Positions 27,145-37,905 of a stretch of DNA of 64,000 bases are shown one piece after another. Position 1 is the first letter of the stretch. Each line of letters opens with the position of its first letter. Source of the DNA: Comamonas odontotermitis (lineage in GTDB: Bacteria; Pseudomonadota; Gammaproteobacteria; Burkholderiales; Burkholderiaceae_C); contig NZ_JACHKZ010000014.1 of assembly GCF_014207855.1 (NCBI RefSeq), positions 36,561 to 100,560 of the forward strand, in the 5' to 3' direction. The position numbers and the translations under genes are program-made. The notes under the pieces are model-generated. The model did not search any database, had not been told where the DNA came from, and was given only the letters and a program-made list of their open reading frames with translations.

Positions 27145-28089
27145 ATGGAGATGCTCGACAGCCAGCACGCCGATGAGTTGGCTACATTGCTAGCGTTGGC
27201 AGACAAGGGCTCGTTTGCGGCGGCAGGGCGTGCGCTGGAGCGCCACCCTTCGGTGCTCTCCAAACGTATGCAGGCCCTGGAGCGCAGGCTGGGCGTGCGG
27301 CTGGTGGAGCGCACCACGCGGCAGCTGCACTTCACCAGCGAAGGCAGGCTGCTGGTCGACAAGGTGCGGCAGGCCACGGCCCTGATCCGCGACGCCGAGC
27401 AGGAGGCGGCGCAGGGCGCGCGCGACATGCGGGGGCGTCTGCGCCTGTCGATGCCCGCCACGATGGGGCGGCGCTGGATCAGCCCGATGCTGGCGGATTT
27501 TGCCCTGGCCCATCCGCAGGTTGCGCTGGAGGTGGAGTACAGCGAGCGGATCGCCGATGTGGTGGGGGAGCGCTTTGATGCCGCCATCCGCATCGGCCAT
27601 CTGCCTGACAGCGGGCTGGTGGCCACGCGGCTGTGCGACCAGCACCGCATTCTGTGCGCCTCGGCCAGCTACCTGGCTCGCCACGAAGCGCCCAAGACAC
27701 CGGCAGACCTGGCCTGCCACAACTGCCTGGGCTACACCGGGCTGCGCTCCTTTCCGGAATGGACGCTGGTGCAGCCCGCTGCAAAGGGCAGGGCGAGGCT
27801 TGCAGAATCGGTGCGAGTGACCGGCTCCATGACGAGCAACGACAACGAGGCACTGCTGCACGCGGCGCTCAAGGGCGTTGGCATCGTCTCGGGCAGCGAT
27901 TGGCACCTGATGCCTGCCGTGCAGGCAGGCGCGCTCGTTCGCATCCTGCCGCAATGGACGCTTGGAGACGCAGGCGGCATCTACCTTGTGCGCCCATCGG
28001 CGCAATACAGCACAGCGGCCATGGCGGCGCTCAAGCAATGGCTGGCGCAGGCATTTGCGGCAGCGCCCTGGCGCAGCGCGACTGCCTGA
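27145..28089 (+). CDS. LysR-family transcriptional regulator
   Basis: A 314-residue regulator with an N-terminal winged HTH (about residues 5-62, LLALADKGSFAAAGRALERH ... VLSKRMQALERRLGVRLVERTTR). The substrate-binding domain follows (RGRLRLSMPATMGRRWISPMLADF ... ERFDAAIRIGHLPDSGLVATRL), of the CrgA/DsdC-like subgroup. It lies in the same direction right after the quinone reductase gene rather than divergent from it, which is less usual for LysR. Start ATG at 27145; a TTG at 27130 is also in frame. Confidence 0.88.
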   Translation: MEMLDSQHADELATLLALADKGSFAAAGRALERHPSVLSKRMQALERRLGVRLVERTTRQLHFTSEGRLLVDKVRQATALIRDAEQEAAQGARDMRGRLRLSMPATMGRRWISPMLADFALAHPQVALEVEYSERIADVVGERFDAAIRIGHLPDSGLVATRLCDQHRILCASASYLARHEAPKTPADLACHNCLGYTGLRSFPEWTLVQPAAKGRARLAESVRVTGSMTSNDNEALLHAALKGVGIVSGSDWHLMPAVQAGALVRILPQWTLGDAGGIYLVRPSAQYSTAAMAALKQWLAQAFAAAPWRSATA

Positions 28090-28207
28090 GGTGTGGCATG
28101 CGCTGCGGCGATGGAGCACCGCCCGCAGCGGATAAAACCGGGCATTTTTCCCTCATGGGCGGTGCAAAGCCGCTATTCTTTCGCTTTCACCATAAGAGAC
28201 CGATCCT

Positions 28208-29962
28208 ATGAAGACCGTATTTCGCCACACAGCGCTTGCCATCAGCATTGCGCTGGCCTGTGCCGCAGCCCAGGCCGACACCTTGAAAAAGCCCGCGCTG
28301 GATGCGATTGCCGCCGAGGCGATCAAGACGCCAGCGACCTTCCCGCAGTTTCTGCAGAACGCTGCCAAGCAGGATGCGAGCGTGGCAAGTGCTGTGCAAC
28401 GCTACACGGCTGGTGAGGCGCTGCAGGGCGACGACCTGACCAATGTGGCGCGTCTCTTGGGGCTGTACACGCGGCTGACGCAGGAAACCCAGGTACTGGG
28501 CAGCATCACGCAAATGGTGGCGCTGCCAACCGTGCGCGACGCCAAGATTGCTCCGCACGACAGCCAGGCCATCATCGATTTTGGCGCCCTGGTGGAAAAG
28601 ATGGCCAAGGACTTTGGCCTGCAGTACCGCAACGTGGACAACCGTATTTTTGAAGTGACCCTGCCCGCGACGGCGCCGCAGGCAGGGGGCCAGGAGTTCG
28701 GCATCCTCACCCACGCCGATGTGGTGCCCGTGGTGCCTGCGGAATGGGTGATCGAGGGCAAGCAGCTCGATCCTTTCAAGGTCACCCGCATTGGCGACAA
28801 GCTGTATGGGCGCGGCACGATTGACGACAAGGGATCGATTGCCACCGTGCTGTTTGCCATGAAGGCGGTGAAGGATGCCAAGCTGCCGCTGCAGCGCGGC
28901 ATTCGCCTCATGATCGAAACCACCGAGGAAACCGGTGGCGACGCGATGAAGTACTACCGCACCAAGACCCAACTGCCCGAGTACAACATCGTGCTCGACA
29001 GCAAATACCCGGCTGTGGTGGCCGAAAAGGGCACCGGCGCGATCAAGGCCTTCTTTGCCGATGTGAAGACCGATGGCCAGCAGCCCGCAATCACCGCCAT
29101 GGTGGGCGCGGCCTCGTCGAACGCGATTGCGCAGACCGCAACGGCCAGCATCGAGGCGGGTAACGCCGCTGCGCTGGCAGCCGTTGCGCAGAAATTGCAG
29201 GCGGCCAAGGATGCCTATGTGACGCAGAACCAGCAGTACGGCAAGTTCAGCATCGATATTGCGCCTGCCGCCAACAAGATCGACATCAAGGTCACCGGCA
29301 GCTCGGCACACGGCTCCCGTCCCGAAGAAGGCGTGAACCCGGTGCCGCGCCTGGCGATGTTCCTGCAGCAGAGCCTGATGGAAGACGGCGCGCAGCCGCT
29401 CTTGGCGCGCAACCAGTACAGCGATGCAGTGCGCTATATCAACGGCGTGTACGGGCTGGATTATTTTGGCAAGGGCCTGGGGCTGGCGTATGCCGATGAC
29501 TTCATGGGCCCGCTCACCATTTCGCCCAACTTCATCAAGGCGGCGGGCGGCCAGTTGGAGGTGACGGCCAACGCCCGCATGCCGCGCGGCAAGACGCCCG
29601 AGCAGCTCAAGGCCGAAGTGGAAAAGGGCATTGCCAACTGGAGTGCCGCTGCCAAGGTGCCGGTGAAGATCGACTACACCCAAGGCAACTGGATGGCGCG
29701 CGACCCCAAGGGCGCGTGGCTGACAACCTTGCTGAATATCTTTGGCGACACCACGGGGCTGGACGCCAAGCCGGTGCCGACCGCTGGCAGCACCACCGCC
29801 AAGCTGATGCCCAACGCCATCAACTTTGGCCCCGCCATGCCCGGCAAGAAGTACACCGCGCACAACGCGCTCGAATACAAGGAGCTGCCTGACCTGCAGG
29901 CCGACATGCAGATGTTCACCGAAATGCTGGTGCGTATCGGCAATCTGCAGTCGATGCAGTAA
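28208..29962 (+). CDS. Secreted M20-family dipeptidase
   Basis: A 584-residue zinc peptidase with a signal peptide (residues 1-23, cleavage near AQA-D). The M20 motifs are present: metal His and base in ILTHADVVPVVP, GRGTIDDKGSIATVLFAM, the catalytic glutamates in IETTEETGGDAM, GSSAHGSRPEEGVNP and the C-terminal metal His region YTAHNALEYKE. The arrangement fits PepV/carnosinase-like dipeptidases, which act on dipeptides in the periplasm or outside. A strong terminator follows. Confidence 0.88.
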   Translation: MKTVFRHTALAISIALACAAAQADTLKKPALDAIAAEAIKTPATFPQFLQNAAKQDASVASAVQRYTAGEALQGDDLTNVARLLGLYTRLTQETQVLGSITQMVALPTVRDAKIAPHDSQAIIDFGALVEKMAKDFGLQYRNVDNRIFEVTLPATAPQAGGQEFGILTHADVVPVVPAEWVIEGKQLDPFKVTRIGDKLYGRGTIDDKGSIATVLFAMKAVKDAKLPLQRGIRLMIETTEETGGDAMKYYRTKTQLPEYNIVLDSKYPAVVAEKGTGAIKAFFADVKTDGQQPAITAMVGAASSNAIAQTATASIEAGNAAALAAVAQKLQAAKDAYVTQNQQYGKFSIDIAPAANKIDIKVTGSSAHGSRPEEGVNPVPRLAMFLQQSLMEDGAQPLLARNQYSDAVRYINGVYGLDYFGKGLGLAYADDFMGPLTISPNFIKAAGGQLEVTANARMPRGKTPEQLKAEVEKGIANWSAAAKVPVKIDYTQGNWMARDPKGAWLTTLLNIFGDTTGLDAKPVPTAGSTTAKLMPNAINFGPAMPGKKYTAHNALEYKELPDLQADMQMFTEMLVRIGNLQSMQ

Positions 29963-29981
29963 TCCACTTCTTTTGAAGCAA

Positions 29982-30017
29982 GGCCCGCGCGCTTTACCAG
30001 CGCAGCGGGCCTTTTTA
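29982..30017 (+). terminator. Terminator between M20 peptidase and dgoA
   Basis: Stem GGCCCGC / GCGGGCC with inner GCGC pairing, followed by TTTTT, 20 bases after the peptidase stop. Confidence 0.8.
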
Positions 30018-30032
30018 TTGGAAAGCGAAGGC

Positions 30033-30671
30033 TCAGGCCTTGCGCAGCGCCCGGTAGTTGTTGGCAAATGCCTGCGCAGCGGCGGCCACCTGCGCTGCCG
30101 TCTTGCCAGGCTTGAACAGCGACGAACCGATGCCAAAACCAGCCGCACCTGCCTCCAGCCAGGGCGCCATGTTGTCGGGCGAGATGCCGCCCACGGGGTA
30201 GATGCCGGTGCCTGGTGGCAGCACGGCCAGCAGGGCTTTGACCACGGCGGGCGAAGCCAGCTCGGCGGGAAAGATTTTCAGGCCATGCGCGCCATGCGCC
30301 AGCGCCGTGAACGCCTCGGTGGGCGTAAGCACGCCCGGCAGGCTGATGAGGCCGAGCTTGACCGATTCATCAATCACCGCCGGGTTGCAGTTGGGCGAGA
30401 TGACGAGCTGGCCGCCTGCAGCATGCACATCGCGCACCTGCTGCACCGTCAGCACCGTGCCTGCGCCCACCAGTACTTGGGGATAAGCGGCGCGCATGGC
30501 AGCAATGCTGCGAAGCGGGTCGGGCGAGTTCAGCGGCACCTCCCACAGGCCAAAGCCACCGGCGTGCAACGCGGTGCCTACTTCGACAGCATCGGCAGGT
30601 TGCAGGCCGCGCAGAATGGCGATTAGCGGCAGCTGCGCCTGCAGTGCCTGAAAACGGGTGAGCAAATTCAT
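30033..30671 (-). CDS. dgoA: 2-dehydro-3-deoxy-6-phosphogalactonate aldolase
   Basis: DgoA splits KDPGal to pyruvate and glyceraldehyde 3-phosphate in galactonate breakdown. The 212-residue class I aldolase has LIAILRGLQPADAVEVG, EVPLNSPDPLRSI, VGAGTVLTVQQV, the Schiff-base lysine in HGAHGLKIFPAE and the phosphate loop PVGGISPDN. EVPLNSP distinguishes it from the related KDPG aldolase Eda. It overlaps dgoK by four bases (ATGA), so the two are coupled. Confidence 0.9.
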   Translation of the reverse strand: MNLLTRFQALQAQLPLIAILRGLQPADAVEVGTALHAGGFGLWEVPLNSPDPLRSIAAMRAAYPQVLVGAGTVLTVQQVRDVHAAGGQLVISPNCNPAVIDESVKLGLISLPGVLTPTEAFTALAHGAHGLKIFPAELASPAVVKALLAVLPPGTGIYPVGGISPDNMAPWLEAGAAGFGIGSSLFKPGKTAAQVAAAAQAFANNYRALRKA

Positions 30672-31636
30672 GAGGAGGTGCCTGTCAGATATTGGTAGAT
30701 GGCCTGGTGGCCGGCCCAGGTGGCTTCATCGCCAAAGGCCACGGCCTCGCAGCCCGCGTGGCGCAATGCCAGCGTATAGCGTTGCACGAGTGCGGCAGAG
30801 CCGATCAGCGCCACGCGCGTACCGGCAGCAGGTTGCATGGTGGCCATTTCCTGGCCGATCAACAGGCCCGAGAGGTAGCTGGCCGATTGCGCGGGGCTCA
30901 GCGCCCCAAACAGGCTGAGGGCGCGTGTGCCAAACAGCAGGTGGCTGAGCGCATCGCTGCTGCGCGCCCGCTCCAGGCCCTGTGCAAATGCGGTTTCATC
31001 CAGCGGCGCGCTGCTGTCCAGCGTCTTGCCCAGAATGGAGTGCTGGGCCAGCACGGCAAACAGCTCGCCGGTCATGAAAGTCTTGAAGCCGGTGATGCTG
31101 CGCCCCTGTGCCTGCACCCATTTGCTGTGTGTACCGGGCAGCACCAGCAGGCCGCTGTCCTGCCCCATCAGGTGCAGCGCGCCCATCACCTGAATCTCTT
31201 CGCCACGCATCACATCGGGCACGCCATGCGCTGCATCCACACTGGCCTGCGGCACCACGCTCATGCCCGGCACGATGGCGGTGGGAATGCCGTGCGCCCC
31301 CTCCAGCCACAGCAGCTGGTTGCAGAGCGCGCCAAAGCCTGCGGGGCAGGGGCAATAGGCGGCTTCCTGCCAGCCCTGGCGGCTGCCGACCATGCCCGAG
31401 AGCAGGCACATATCGGGCTGCAGCGCAAGCCAGTCGCCAAAGTGCCTGTCAAACGCAGCAGCAAAGCCGCCGGGCTCTACCTGCAGAATGCCTTGCGGCA
31501 AGGCCCTTTGCTGCGCAATGTGGCCTTGCGCGTCGATGAGCACACCGCGCAGCGAAGTGGTTCCCCAGTCGATGGCAATGAGGCGCGGACGGTTGTCGCC
31601 CGGCGCGCGGGCGGTGAATGTGGGTGGGCGGGGCAT
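30668..31636 (-). CDS. dgoK: 2-dehydro-3-deoxygalactonokinase
   Basis: DgoK phosphorylates KDGal, the step before DgoA. The 322-residue protein shows the ASKHA-kinase start LIAIDWGTTSLRGVLID, then LLSGMVGSRQGWQEAAYC, MRGEEIQVMGAL and PGTHSKWVQAQGRSITGFKTFMTGELFAVL, all typical. The start at 31636 (MPRPPTFTARA) is preferred over a longer in-frame ATG. No galactonate dehydratase or transporter is adjacent. Confidence 0.92.
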   Translation of the reverse strand: MPRPPTFTARAPGDNRPRLIAIDWGTTSLRGVLIDAQGHIAQQRALPQGILQVEPGGFAAAFDRHFGDWLALQPDMCLLSGMVGSRQGWQEAAYCPCPAGFGALCNQLLWLEGAHGIPTAIVPGMSVVPQASVDAAHGVPDVMRGEEIQVMGALHLMGQDSGLLVLPGTHSKWVQAQGRSITGFKTFMTGELFAVLAQHSILGKTLDSSAPLDETAFAQGLERARSSDALSHLLFGTRALSLFGALSPAQSASYLSGLLIGQEMATMQPAAGTRVALIGSAALVQRYTLALRHAGCEAVAFGDEATWAGHQAIYQYLTGTSS

Positions 31637-31771
31637 GGAGGTCGCGGTCAGAAAAAACAACGCACCAGCGTGCGGTGCAGGCGCTGGTGCGGATTGTAGA
31701 AGCGGGGGGTGCAAAGCGGCGTCGCGTGTAAGACCCTTACAGCGCTGCTGGGTCGCGTTGCCAGTGGTGCA

Positions 31772-32158
31772 TCACAGCGGCTTGTACGCCGTTACATCGA
31801 TCTCGACCTTGGCGTCGATCATCAGGCGCGATTCGACCGTGGAGCGCGCGGGGCGGTGCTCGCCAAAGCATTCCATGTACACGCGGTTGAAGCTGCCGAA
31901 ATCGCGCGGATCGTCGAGCCAGACATTGACCTTGGCGACGTCTTGCAGCGTGCAGCCAGCCAGCGCCAGTGCCTCTTCCAGGCGCTTGAAGACCTGGCGC
32001 GTCTGCGCTTCGATGCCGCCTTGCACGACCTGGCCCTGGTCGTCGGTCGGCACGGTGCCCGATACGAAAACAAAGTCGCCAGCGCGCACGGCGGGCGAGA
32101 GCGGGCGCGCCAGGCGGTCGGACGCGACGGGGGATTGGCCTAGGGTAACTACTGGCAT
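31772..32158 (-). CDS. RidA-family enamine/imine deaminase
   Basis: A 128-residue protein of the Rid (YjgF/YER057c/UK114) family. It has SPAVRAGDFVFVSGTVPTDDQG, IEAQTRQVFKRLEEALALAG, VAKVNVWLDDPRDFGSFNRVYMECFG and the catalytic arginine in RPARSTVESRL. RidA hydrolyses reactive enamines such as 2-aminoacrylate made by PLP-dependent dehydratases. It is divergent from the ABC/D-amino-acid operon, which encodes such a dehydratase. A strong SD (AGGAGA) precedes the ATG at 32158. Confidence 0.9.
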   Translation of the reverse strand: MPVVTLGQSPVASDRLARPLSPAVRAGDFVFVSGTVPTDDQGQVVQGGIEAQTRQVFKRLEEALALAGCTLQDVAKVNVWLDDPRDFGSFNRVYMECFGEHRPARSTVESRLMIDAKVEIDVTAYKPL

Positions 32159-32174
32159 GGTTTCATCTCCTTTG

Positions 32175-32262
32175 TGTAAAGATATTACATCAACAACACC
32201 AAAAACTGTCAATGTTTTGACGAAAGGCCGGTTTTTAGGGGTTGTGATGTAAAGAATTTTCC
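32175..32262. promoter_or_regulatory. Putative operators between ridA and the peptide ABC operon
   Basis: The divergent promoter region holds a perfect palindrome TGTAAAGATATTACA (32175-32189). A second related half, TGTAAAGAATTTTCC (32248-32262), follows at a distance of about 73 bases. TTACATCA and TGATGTAA also pair across the region. These are plausible binding sites for the RpiR regulator encoded in the operon; a TTGACG at 32217 could be a -35 box for the rightward operon. Regulator assignment is inference. Confidence 0.5.
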
Positions 32263-32278
32263 TTATTAAACGCCCTTG

Positions 32279-33868
32279 ATGAAAGCCCGCACCATGAACG
32301 CCTTCGCACTGCTTCCCCGGACATCACGTCGCCAACTGCTGGCCGCCGCCCTGGTGGCGGCAGGCTGCGCCAGCCTGCCGGCGGGCAGCGCCTGGGCGCA
32401 GGCGGGCGCCAAGGGCGGTGCGGCCAACCTGGCGATGATCGGCGAGCCGCAGAGCCTCGACCCGATGGTCAGCTCCACCGATCTGGTGGGCACCATCATG
32501 CAGCACGTGTTCGAGCCGCTCTACACCTTTGATGCGCAGTGGAACATCAAGCCGATGCTGGCCGAAGGCATGCCCACCATCTCGGCCGATGGCCTCACCT
32601 ACACCATTGCCCTGCGCAAGGGCGTCAAGTTTCACAACGACAAGGACATGACGGCCGACGACGTGGTCGCATCGCTGCAGCGCTGGATGGATGTGTCGGC
32701 GCGCGGCAAGGCCGTGGCGCAGGAGATTGCCAGCATGACGGCCAAGAATGCAAACACCGTGGAGATCAAGCTCAAGGCCGTGTATGCGCCGCTGCTGGCG
32801 CATCTGGCCATGCCCAGCGGCATGGCAGGCATCATGCCCAAGGAGGCGATTGCGCCGGTGCTCAAGGATTTCATCGGCACGGGCCCCTACAAGCTCAAGG
32901 AGCGCAAGCCAGACCAGTTCACCGTGCTGGCGCGCTTTGACAAGTACGCAGCCCGCAGCGAGCCTGCAAGCGGCTATGCGGGCAAGCGCGAAGCACTGCT
33001 TGATGAGTTGCGCTTTGTGCCCGTGCCTAACGCCACGACGCGGGTGGAGGGCGTGCTGTCGGGCCAGTTCCAGTACTCCGATCTGCTGCAGGTCGAGTCG
33101 ATGGGCCGCATCGAAAAGGGTGCGCCGAACGTGGTGCCCATCGTGACGCAGAACTTCGGCTTCCCCTACATCGTCTTCAACACCAAGGAAGGCGTGCTCG
33201 CCAAGAAGGAGCTGCGCCAGGCGGTGCAGACAGCCATGGGCCCGGCCGAGATGCTGCAGGCCGGTTTTGGCGACAAGCGCTTCTTCACCGCCGAGCCCAA
33301 TTTCTTCCCCAAGGGCACGCCGTATTACTCGGACGCCGGCGCCAAGCAGTACAACCAGAAGAATCCACAAGTGGCCAAGGACCAGGCCGCCAAAGCGGGC
33401 TACAAGGCTGAGCCGATCCGCATCATGGCCAGCCGCCAGTACGAGTTCCACTACAACATGGCGCTGGTGATGGCCGAGCACCTCAAGCGTGCAGGCTTCA
33501 AGACCGATCTGCAGGTGGTGGATTGGGCAACGCTGGTGCAGCGCCGCAACGACGCCAAGCTGTGGGATGTGTACGTGACGCACTCGGGCCTGTTCCCCGA
33601 GCCCATGCTCTCGCCCCCGCAAATGGGCAGCGGCGCCCCCGGCTGGTGGGAAACCGACACCAAAAAGGCGGCGCTCACCGCGTTCAACAGCGAGCCAGAC
33701 GTTGCCAAGCGCGGCCCGCTGTGGGGCAAGGTGCAGGGCCTGATCTACGACGAAGTGCCGTTTGTGGAAGTGGGCAAGTTCAACGCGCTGTCGGCGCGCT
33801 CGTCCAAGCTGCAAGGCTATACCGCCATGCCGTGGCCGTTCTTCTGGAACACGTCGCTCGCCAAGTAA
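32279..33868 (+). CDS. Peptide ABC transporter substrate-binding protein
   Basis: A 529-residue periplasmic binding protein of the DppA/OppA family (SBP_bac_5). It has a twin-arginine-like N-terminus (PRTSRRQLLAAALVAAGCAS) with cleavage near AWA-Q. The family segment is RKGVKFHNDKDMTADDVVASLQRW, followed by FIGTGPYKLKERKPDQFTV. It starts a tightly packed operon with two permeases, two ATPases and D-amino-acid enzymes, so the cargo is probably a D-residue-containing peptide or N-acyl amino acid. ATG at 32279 used; MNAFALL at 32294 is an alternative. Confidence 0.9.
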   Translation: MKARTMNAFALLPRTSRRQLLAAALVAAGCASLPAGSAWAQAGAKGGAANLAMIGEPQSLDPMVSSTDLVGTIMQHVFEPLYTFDAQWNIKPMLAEGMPTISADGLTYTIALRKGVKFHNDKDMTADDVVASLQRWMDVSARGKAVAQEIASMTAKNANTVEIKLKAVYAPLLAHLAMPSGMAGIMPKEAIAPVLKDFIGTGPYKLKERKPDQFTVLARFDKYAARSEPASGYAGKREALLDELRFVPVPNATTRVEGVLSGQFQYSDLLQVESMGRIEKGAPNVVPIVTQNFGFPYIVFNTKEGVLAKKELRQAVQTAMGPAEMLQAGFGDKRFFTAEPNFFPKGTPYYSDAGAKQYNQKNPQVAKDQAAKAGYKAEPIRIMASRQYEFHYNMALVMAEHLKRAGFKTDLQVVDWATLVQRRNDAKLWDVYVTHSGLFPEPMLSPPQMGSGAPGWWETDTKKAALTAFNSEPDVAKRGPLWGKVQGLIYDEVPFVEVGKFNALSARSSKLQGYTAMPWPFFWNTSLAK

Positions 33869-33890
33869 AAAGCGCGCCCAGAGGTTTCCC

Positions 33891-34841
33891 ATGCTGCATT
33901 TCTTACTCAAGCGCCTGGGCGGCGCGCTGGTGGTGCTCGCCATCGTCGCCGTGCTGGTGTTTCTGCTCACGCGCCTTGCGTCGGGTGACCCGGTGGCCCT
34001 GCTGCTGGGCGATCAGGCCACTGCCGCCGATATTGCCGCCGCCCGCGTGCAGTACGGGCTGGACAAGCCGCTTACCACGCAGTTCGTGCTGTGGATCGGC
34101 CAGGTGCTGCAGGGCAACCTGGGGCAGTCGCTGTTTCTGCAGATGCCAGTCACCCATGCGCTGCTCGAACGTGCCGAGCCCACCTTGTTCCTCGCGCTGT
34201 TTGCGGTATCGATTGCGGCGCTGATCGGCGTGCCTTGCGGCATGGCCGCTGCCGTGTGGCGCGGCAGCTGGGCAGACCAGATCGTCAGCACCGTGGCCAT
34301 GCTGGGGGCCAGCATTCCCAGCTTCTGGTTCGGGCTCATTCTGATCCAGATCTTTGCCGTGCACCTGGGCTGGTTTCCGGCATCGGGCTATGGCGACCCG
34401 GATTCCACGCTGGGCCAGCGCCTGCAGCACCTGCTGCTGCCCGCGCTGGTGCTGGGTGTGCTCAACTCGGCGCTGATCATCCGCTTCACCCGCGCCTCGG
34501 TGCTCGACATTCTGGGTGAAGACTATGTGCGCACTGCCCGCGCCAAGGGCCTGGCCGAGGGCGTGGTGCTGTGCAAGCATGTGCTGCGCAACGCGCTGGT
34601 GCCCATCGTCACCGTGCTGGGTCTCACGCTCGCGCTGATGATTGGCGGCACCGTGGTGACCGAGACCGTGTTCAACCTGCCGGGCGTGGGCAACCTGGTG
34701 GTGCGCGCCGTGCTGCGGCGCGATTACCCGGTCATCCAGGGCACCTTGCTGGTGATTGCTGCCATCTACGTGTTCATCAACCTGGCCATCGACCTGCTGT
34801 ACACCGTGGTCGATCCGCGCATCCGCCTGGAGAGCAAGTGA
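33891..34841 (+). CDS. Peptide ABC transporter permease (DppB-like)
   Basis: A 316-residue inner-membrane permease with six helices. The N-terminus MLHFLLKRLGGALVVLAIVAVLVFLLTRLASGDP is typical of DppB/OppB. The EAA coupling loop is DYVRTARAKGLAEGVVLCKHVLRNALVP. Its stop overlaps the next start by one base. Confidence 0.93.
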   Translation: MLHFLLKRLGGALVVLAIVAVLVFLLTRLASGDPVALLLGDQATAADIAAARVQYGLDKPLTTQFVLWIGQVLQGNLGQSLFLQMPVTHALLERAEPTLFLALFAVSIAALIGVPCGMAAAVWRGSWADQIVSTVAMLGASIPSFWFGLILIQIFAVHLGWFPASGYGDPDSTLGQRLQHLLLPALVLGVLNSALIIRFTRASVLDILGEDYVRTARAKGLAEGVVLCKHVLRNALVPIVTVLGLTLALMIGGTVVTETVFNLPGVGNLVVRAVLRRDYPVIQGTLLVIAAIYVFINLAIDLLYTVVDPRIRLESK

Positions 34842-35742
34842 TGAACGCACCAACCTCTTCCGCATCCACTCCTGTTTCTGCAACTTCTGGCGCAGGCTGG
34901 GCGAGCGCTGCATGGGTGAAAACCTTGAAGCGCCTGTTTGCCCGCAAGATCGTGCTGGCCAGCGCCATCGTGCTGTTTCTGATCGTGGCGACTGCCGTGT
35001 GCTATCCGCTGCTGACCGATGCCGACCCCAATGACATGAACATCAGCATGCGCCTGCATGCACCGTCGTGGGCGCACTGGGCGGGCAACGACGAGCTGGG
35101 CCGCGATGTGATGGCGCGCATCATCTTTGGCGCGCGCTATTCGCTGATGATCGGCTTCTTCACCGCGCTGGGCGCAGTGGTGCTGGGAACCCTCATCGGC
35201 ATGTTAGCAGGCTACTTTCGCAGGCTCGATGCGCCGCTGATGCGCCTGGTGGACGCGATGATGGCTTTCCCTGACATTCTGCTGGGCATTGCGCTCGTGT
35301 CCATCCTGGGCGCTTCGCTGTGGAACGTGATCCTCGCGCTCACCATCGTCTATACGCCCCGGGTGGCGCGCGTGGTGCGCGCATCGACCCTGGTGCTGCG
35401 CGAGCTGCTGTTTGTCGATGCAGCCAAGGCGCTGGGCGTGAGCACGCCAATGATTCTGTGGCGCCACATCCTGCCCAACCTGCTCTCGCCGGTGCTGGTG
35501 CAGGTCACCTTCATCTTTGCCTATGCCATCCTTGCCGAGGCGGGTCTGTCGTTCCTGGGGGTGGGCGTGCCGCCCGAGATTCCCACCTGGGGCACCATGA
35601 TTGCCGGCAGCCTGGAATACGCCGACAAGGCGTTCTGGACGATCCTGACGCCCGGTATCGCCATTGTGCTCACGGCCCTGTCGCTGCAACTGCTGGGCGA
35701 CGGCGTGCGCGACCTGCTCGACCCCAAGCTGAAGAAGAAATC

Positions 35743-35746
<4 letters not shown>
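34841..35746 (+). CDS. Peptide ABC transporter permease (DppC-like)
   Basis: A 301-residue second permease. It has the OppC N-terminal helix (RKIVLASAIVLFLIVATAVCYPLL), the HWAGNDELGRDVMARIIFGARYSL family segment and the EAA loop VDAAKALGVSTPMILWRHILPNLLSPVLV. Its start overlaps the stop of the DppB-like gene by one base and its stop overlaps the next start by four. Confidence 0.93.
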
Positions 35747-36869
<1,123 letters not shown>

Positions 36870-36873
<4 letters not shown>

Positions 36874-37895
36874 GCATGACCGATACCCTGGAACGCACCG
36901 CTGGCAGCGCGGCCGATGCCGCCGCCGCAGAACCGCTGGTCCGTATCCAGCAGCTGAGCAAGCAATTTGGCTCGGGCGCGCACCCGGTGCGCGCGGTCGA
37001 CAACGTCTCGTTCGACATCTTTCCAGGCGAAACCTTGGGCCTGGTGGGCGAGTCGGGCTCGGGCAAGAGCACGATTGGCCGCCTGCTCACACGCCTGATC
37101 GAGCCTACCGCTGGCAGCCTGCAATACCGCAAGGATGGCCAGGTGGTGGATCTGGCGCACCTGAGCCAGCGCGAGCTGCGGCCCTTGCGCTCCGATATCC
37201 AGATCATTTTTCAGGACCCGTATGCCAGCCTGAACCCGCGCATGCGCATCCGCGATGTGCTGGGCGAGGCCTTGTCCACCCACGGTATGGCGACTGGCGC
37301 GGCGCGGCAAAAGCGTATCGAGGAGCTGCTGGAGCAGGTGGGCCTGCGGCCCGAGCATGCCGAGCGCTTTCCGCACGAGTTTTCGGGCGGACAGCGCCAG
37401 CGCATTGGCATTGCCCGCGCGCTGGCCGTGCAGCCGCGCTTCATCGTGGCGGACGAGCCGCTGTCGGCGCTCGATGTGTCGATCCAGGCGCAGGTGGTCA
37501 ACCTGCTGGGTGATCTGAAAGACCGTTTGGGGCTGACCTTGTTGTTCATTTCCCACGATCTGGATGTGGTGGAATACCTGTGTGATCGCGTGGTGGTGCT
37601 GTACCTGGGCCGTGTGGTGGAGGTTGCTCCCACCGAGGCCCTGTACGCCCGGCCACGCCATCCGTATACACAGGCGCTGCTGGCGGCTGCGCCAATTCCT
37701 GATCCGGCGCAACGCCGCACAATTCCGCTGCTGTCCGGCGATCTGCCCAGCCCCAAGAATCCGCCCAGCGGCTGCGTGTTCCGTACCCGCTGCCCGCAGG
37801 CGGAGAGCCAATGTGCGCAGGCCGATATGCAGCTGCGTGCAGTGGGCGGCAGCCATACGGGCCACCTGCAGGCCTGCTGGAAAGTACAAGACTGA
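36870..37895 (+). CDS. Peptide ABC transporter ATP-binding protein (DppF-like)
   Basis: A 341-residue ATPase pairing with the DppD-like protein. Walker A is [10 protein letters not shown]-loop [12 protein letters not shown], signature [15 protein letters not shown], Walker [13 protein letters not shown], and the C-terminal HPY domain has [13 protein letters not shown] and [14 protein letters not shown]. Its start overlaps the previous stop by four bases; the next gene starts eleven bases after its stop. Confidence 0.93.
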
Positions 37896-37905
37896 GGAGT
37901 TTGAG

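Noticed and set aside
28187..30148. Long minus-strand frame (653 codons) opposite the M20 peptidase.
   Set aside because: Antisense shadow of a gene with complete catalytic motifs and signal peptide.
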